From positions 124,001 through 188,000 of the forward strand of contig JAZGUH010000445.1 of the NCBI GenBank assembly GCA_037893225.1: a DNA stretch of 64,000 nucleotides, in the 5' to 3' direction. A program made the translations under genes and the position numbers. Shown here piece after piece: positions 61,883-64,000 of this stretch. The notes below the pieces were generated by a model. The model ran no database searches. It was not told where the DNA came from and saw nothing but the letters and a program-made list of their open reading frames with translations. The stretch comes from Hippasteria phrygiana (Eukaryota > Echinodermata > Asteroidea > Valvatida > Goniasteridae). Position 1 is the stretch's first letter. Each line of letters opens with the position of its first letter.

Positions 61883-64000
61883 ATGAAATATCAACCAAAT
61901 ACAGTAATTTTGACATGTATGGATAGCTTAGATCTGGCGCTACATGTTGCAATCATCGGCGGCTTCCCAGAGTTAACACTTGTGGAGAAAATTCAAACCT
62001 CGCAATGTTTATTTTCTTTCCGGCTAACATCTGTGTACATGTTACCTTTTATTTATTGCTCCATGCATGTCAAATTCCCTGGGGTATGGACTTGCTTTAC
62101 TCATTCATAATTGCATGAAATATCAACCAAATTCAGTATTTTTGACATGTATGGATAGCTTAGATCTGGCGCTACATGTTGCAATCATCGGCGGCTTCCT
62201 AGAGTTAAAACTTGTGGAGAAAATTCAAACCTCGCAATGTTTATTTTCTTTCCGGCTAACATCTGTGTACATGTTACCGTCTATTTATTGCTCCATGCAT
62301 GTCAAATTCCTTGGGGTATGGACTTGCTTTACTCATTCATAATTGCATGAAATATCAACCAAATTTAGTAATTTTGACATGTATGGATAGCTTAGATCTG
62401 GCGCTACATGTTGCAATCATCGGCGGCTTCCTAGAGTTAAAACTGGTGGAGAAAATTCAAACCTCGCAATGTTTATTTTCTTCCCGGCCACCATCTGTGT
62501 GCAGATTACCTTTTATTTATTGCTCCATGCCTGTCAAATTCCCTGGGGTATGGACTTGCTTTACTCATTCATAATTGCATGAAATATCAACCAAATGCAG
62601 TAATTTTGACATGTATGGATAGCTTTGATCTGGCGCTACATGTTGCAATTATCGGCGGCTTCCTAGAGTTAAAACTTGTGGAGAAAATTCAAACCTCGCA
62701 ATGTTTATTTTCTTCCTGGCCAACATCTGTGTGCATATTACCGTCTATTTATTGCTCCATGCATGTCAAATTCCCTGGGGTATGGACTTGCTTTACTCAT
62801 TCATAATTGCATGAAATATCAACCAAATGCAGTAATTTTGACATGTATGTATAGCTTAGATCTGGCGCTACATGTTGTAATCATCGGCGGCTTCCCAGAG
62901 TTAACACTTGTGGAGAAAATTCAAACCTCGCAATGTTTATTTTCTTCCCGGCCACCATCTGTGTGCAGATTACCTTTTATTTATTGCTCCATGCATGTCA
63001 AATTCCCTGGGGTATGGACTTGCTTTACTCATTCATAATTGCATGAAATATCAACCAAATTCAGTATTTTTGACATGTATGGATAGCTTAGATCTGGCGC
63101 TACATGTTGCAATCATCGGCGGCTTCCTAGAGTTAAAACTTGTGGAGAAAATTCAAACCTCGCAATGTTTATTTTCTTTCCGGCCAACATCTGCGTGCAT
63201 ATTACCTTCTATTTATTGCTCCATGCCTGTCAAATTCCCTGGGGTATGACTTGCTTTACTCATTCATAATTGCATGAAATATCAACCAAATACAGTAATT
63301 TTGACATGTATGGATAGCTTAGATCTGGCGCTACATGTTGCAATCATCGGCGGCTTCCCAGATTTAAAACTTGTGGAGAAAATTCAAACCTCGCAATGTT
63401 TATTTTCTTTCCGGCTAACATCTGTGTACATGTTACCGTCTATTTATTGCTCCATGCATGTCAAATTCCTTGGGGTATGGACTTGCTTTACTCATTCATA
63501 ATTGCATGAAATATCAACCAAATTTAGTAATTTTGACATGTATGGATAGCTTAGATCTGGCGCTACATGTTGCAATCATCGGCGGCTTCCTAGAGTTAAA
63601 ACTGGTGGAGAAAATTCAAACCTCGCAATGTTTATTTTCTTCCCGGCCACCATCTGTGTGCAGATTACCTTTTATTTATTGCTCCATGCCTGTCAAATTC
63701 CCTGGGGTATGGACTTGCTTTACTCATTCATAATTGCATGAAATATCAACCAAATGCAGTAATTTTGACATGTATGGATAGCTTTGATCTGGCGCTACAT
63801 GTTGCAATTATCGGCGGCTTCCTAGAGTTAAAACTTGTGGAGAAAATTCAAACCTCGCAATGTTTATTTTCTTCCTGGCCAACATCTGTGTGCATATTAC
63901 CGTCTATTTATTGCTCCATGCATGTCAAATTCCCTGGGGTATGGACTTGCTTTACTCATTCATAATTGCATGAAATATCAACCAAATGCAGTAATTTTGA
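61883..64000 (+). repeat. 14-monomer duplication, right copy (cut by window end)
   Basis: Monomers start at 61883, 62115, 62347, 62579, 62811, 63043, 63274, 63506 and 63738, plus 31 bp of the next at 63970. The order matches 58637 onward at exactly +3,246 bp, including the G/C and D/G hybrids. A' has a private 'gttaccttttat' near 62042. The right edge lies inside the array. Confidence 0.9.

Larger units (their letters stand above)
1..64000 (+). repeat. Satellite array of ~232 bp monomers filling the whole window
   Basis: The same ~232 bp sequence recurs head-to-tail from the first base to the last, about 276 times, always in the same orientation. Landmarks such as 'gcatgaaatatcaacc', 'ggcgctacatg', 'aattcaaacctcgc' and 'tatttattgctccatgc' return every 232 bp, with 231, 233 and 234 bp variants. 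Monomers differ at a limited set of positions, and those differences are shared between non-adjacent copies, which gives higher-order periodicity. Neither array end is in the window. This is non-coding satellite DNA. A centromeric or pericentromeric position is inferred from the HOR organisation, not shown by the sequence. I do not recognise the family. Confidence 0.98.

Noticed and set aside
186..64000. Hundreds of plus-strand open frames of 66-120 codons
   Set aside because: All are the same satellite monomer read in shifting frames. Frames change every 232 bp, variants are non-synonymous, and stops occur in whole classes. I see no domain, gene-like start context or neighbours. Not annotated as CDS.
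1..64000. CRISPR array
   Set aside because: The unit is ~232 bp with no alternation of short repeats and unique spacers. The whole unit repeats and there are no cas genes.
1..64000. Telomeric or subtelomeric repeat tracts
   Set aside because: I saw no TTAGGG, TTTAGGG or TTAGG runs on either strand.

Overview
The whole 64 kb window is one uninterrupted tandem satellite array. I count about 276 monomers of roughly 232 bp, all head-to-tail and all on the same strand. I see no gene, transposon, single-copy spacer, inversion or run of Ns. A hand-counted monomer is about 39% GC. This is typical of eukaryotic heterochromatin (pericentromere, centromere or a subterminal knob) from a long-read assembly. 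I do not recognise the monomer family and cannot name the species. Phase 1 is set here at the ATG of an 'atgaaatatc' motif, first seen at position 186, and monomer positions are quoted as phases 1-232.

Monomers fall into recurring classes defined by shared variants. A: 'atacagtaat' head, 'ggctaacatc'. B: 'atttagtaat' head, PEVKL- or PELKL-type middle, gggatatgg. C: 'gcagtatttt' head, 'ttaacac', 'cccggccacc'. D: 'tcagtatttt' head, 'ttccttgggg'. E: 'atttagtaat' head, 'aactggtgg', 'cccggccacc', 'atgcctgtc'. F: 'agctttgat', 'tcctggcc'. G: 'atgtatgtat', 'gttgtaatc', 'tctgcgtgc', one base deleted (231 bp). H/H': 'cttgtgtag'. I: 'tcagtaat' head, 'ggctaac'. J: 'ctacacgtt', 'ttgatttac'. K: 'gacaagtatg'. 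Slashes mark monomers with the head of one class and the tail of another.

The classes are ordered into higher-order repeats (HORs). (1) A 7-mer A-B-C-D-E-F-G of 1,623 bp, intact at 186, 7841, 30340, 31963 and 55160, with many 4-, 5- and 6-monomer derivatives. (2) A 4-mer I-J-K-H' of 930 bp, in blocks at 4.8-6.4, 9.7-11.3, 17.6-19.2, 39.6-41.2, 45.4-47.7 and 50.3-54.0 kb. (3) A 4-mer 'X' of 927 bp at 6914, 15032, 23847, 25934, 29413, 47967 and 54233. Above these lie larger duplications. The largest is a 35-monomer tandem duplication of 8,118 bp (about 6.71-14.83 and 14.83-22.95 kb). A 12-monomer module is present three times (33586, 37527, 43326). A 14-monomer (3,246 bp) duplication runs off the right edge.

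Nothing looks protein-coding. Each monomer has one frame open for about 75 codons, but 232 is not a multiple of three, class variants are freely non-synonymous, and two classes carry stops. The most interesting non-obvious signals are an almost invariant block at phases 104-134 and a tRNA-like arrangement around it: a D-arm/A-box-like hairpin at phases 42-60, a B-box-like motif at 109-117 and TTTT at 130-133. That suggests, without proving, descent from a tRNA-derived element or RNA polymerase III competence. The nested HOR architecture with many hybrid monomers is a clear record of repeated unequal exchange or conversion.
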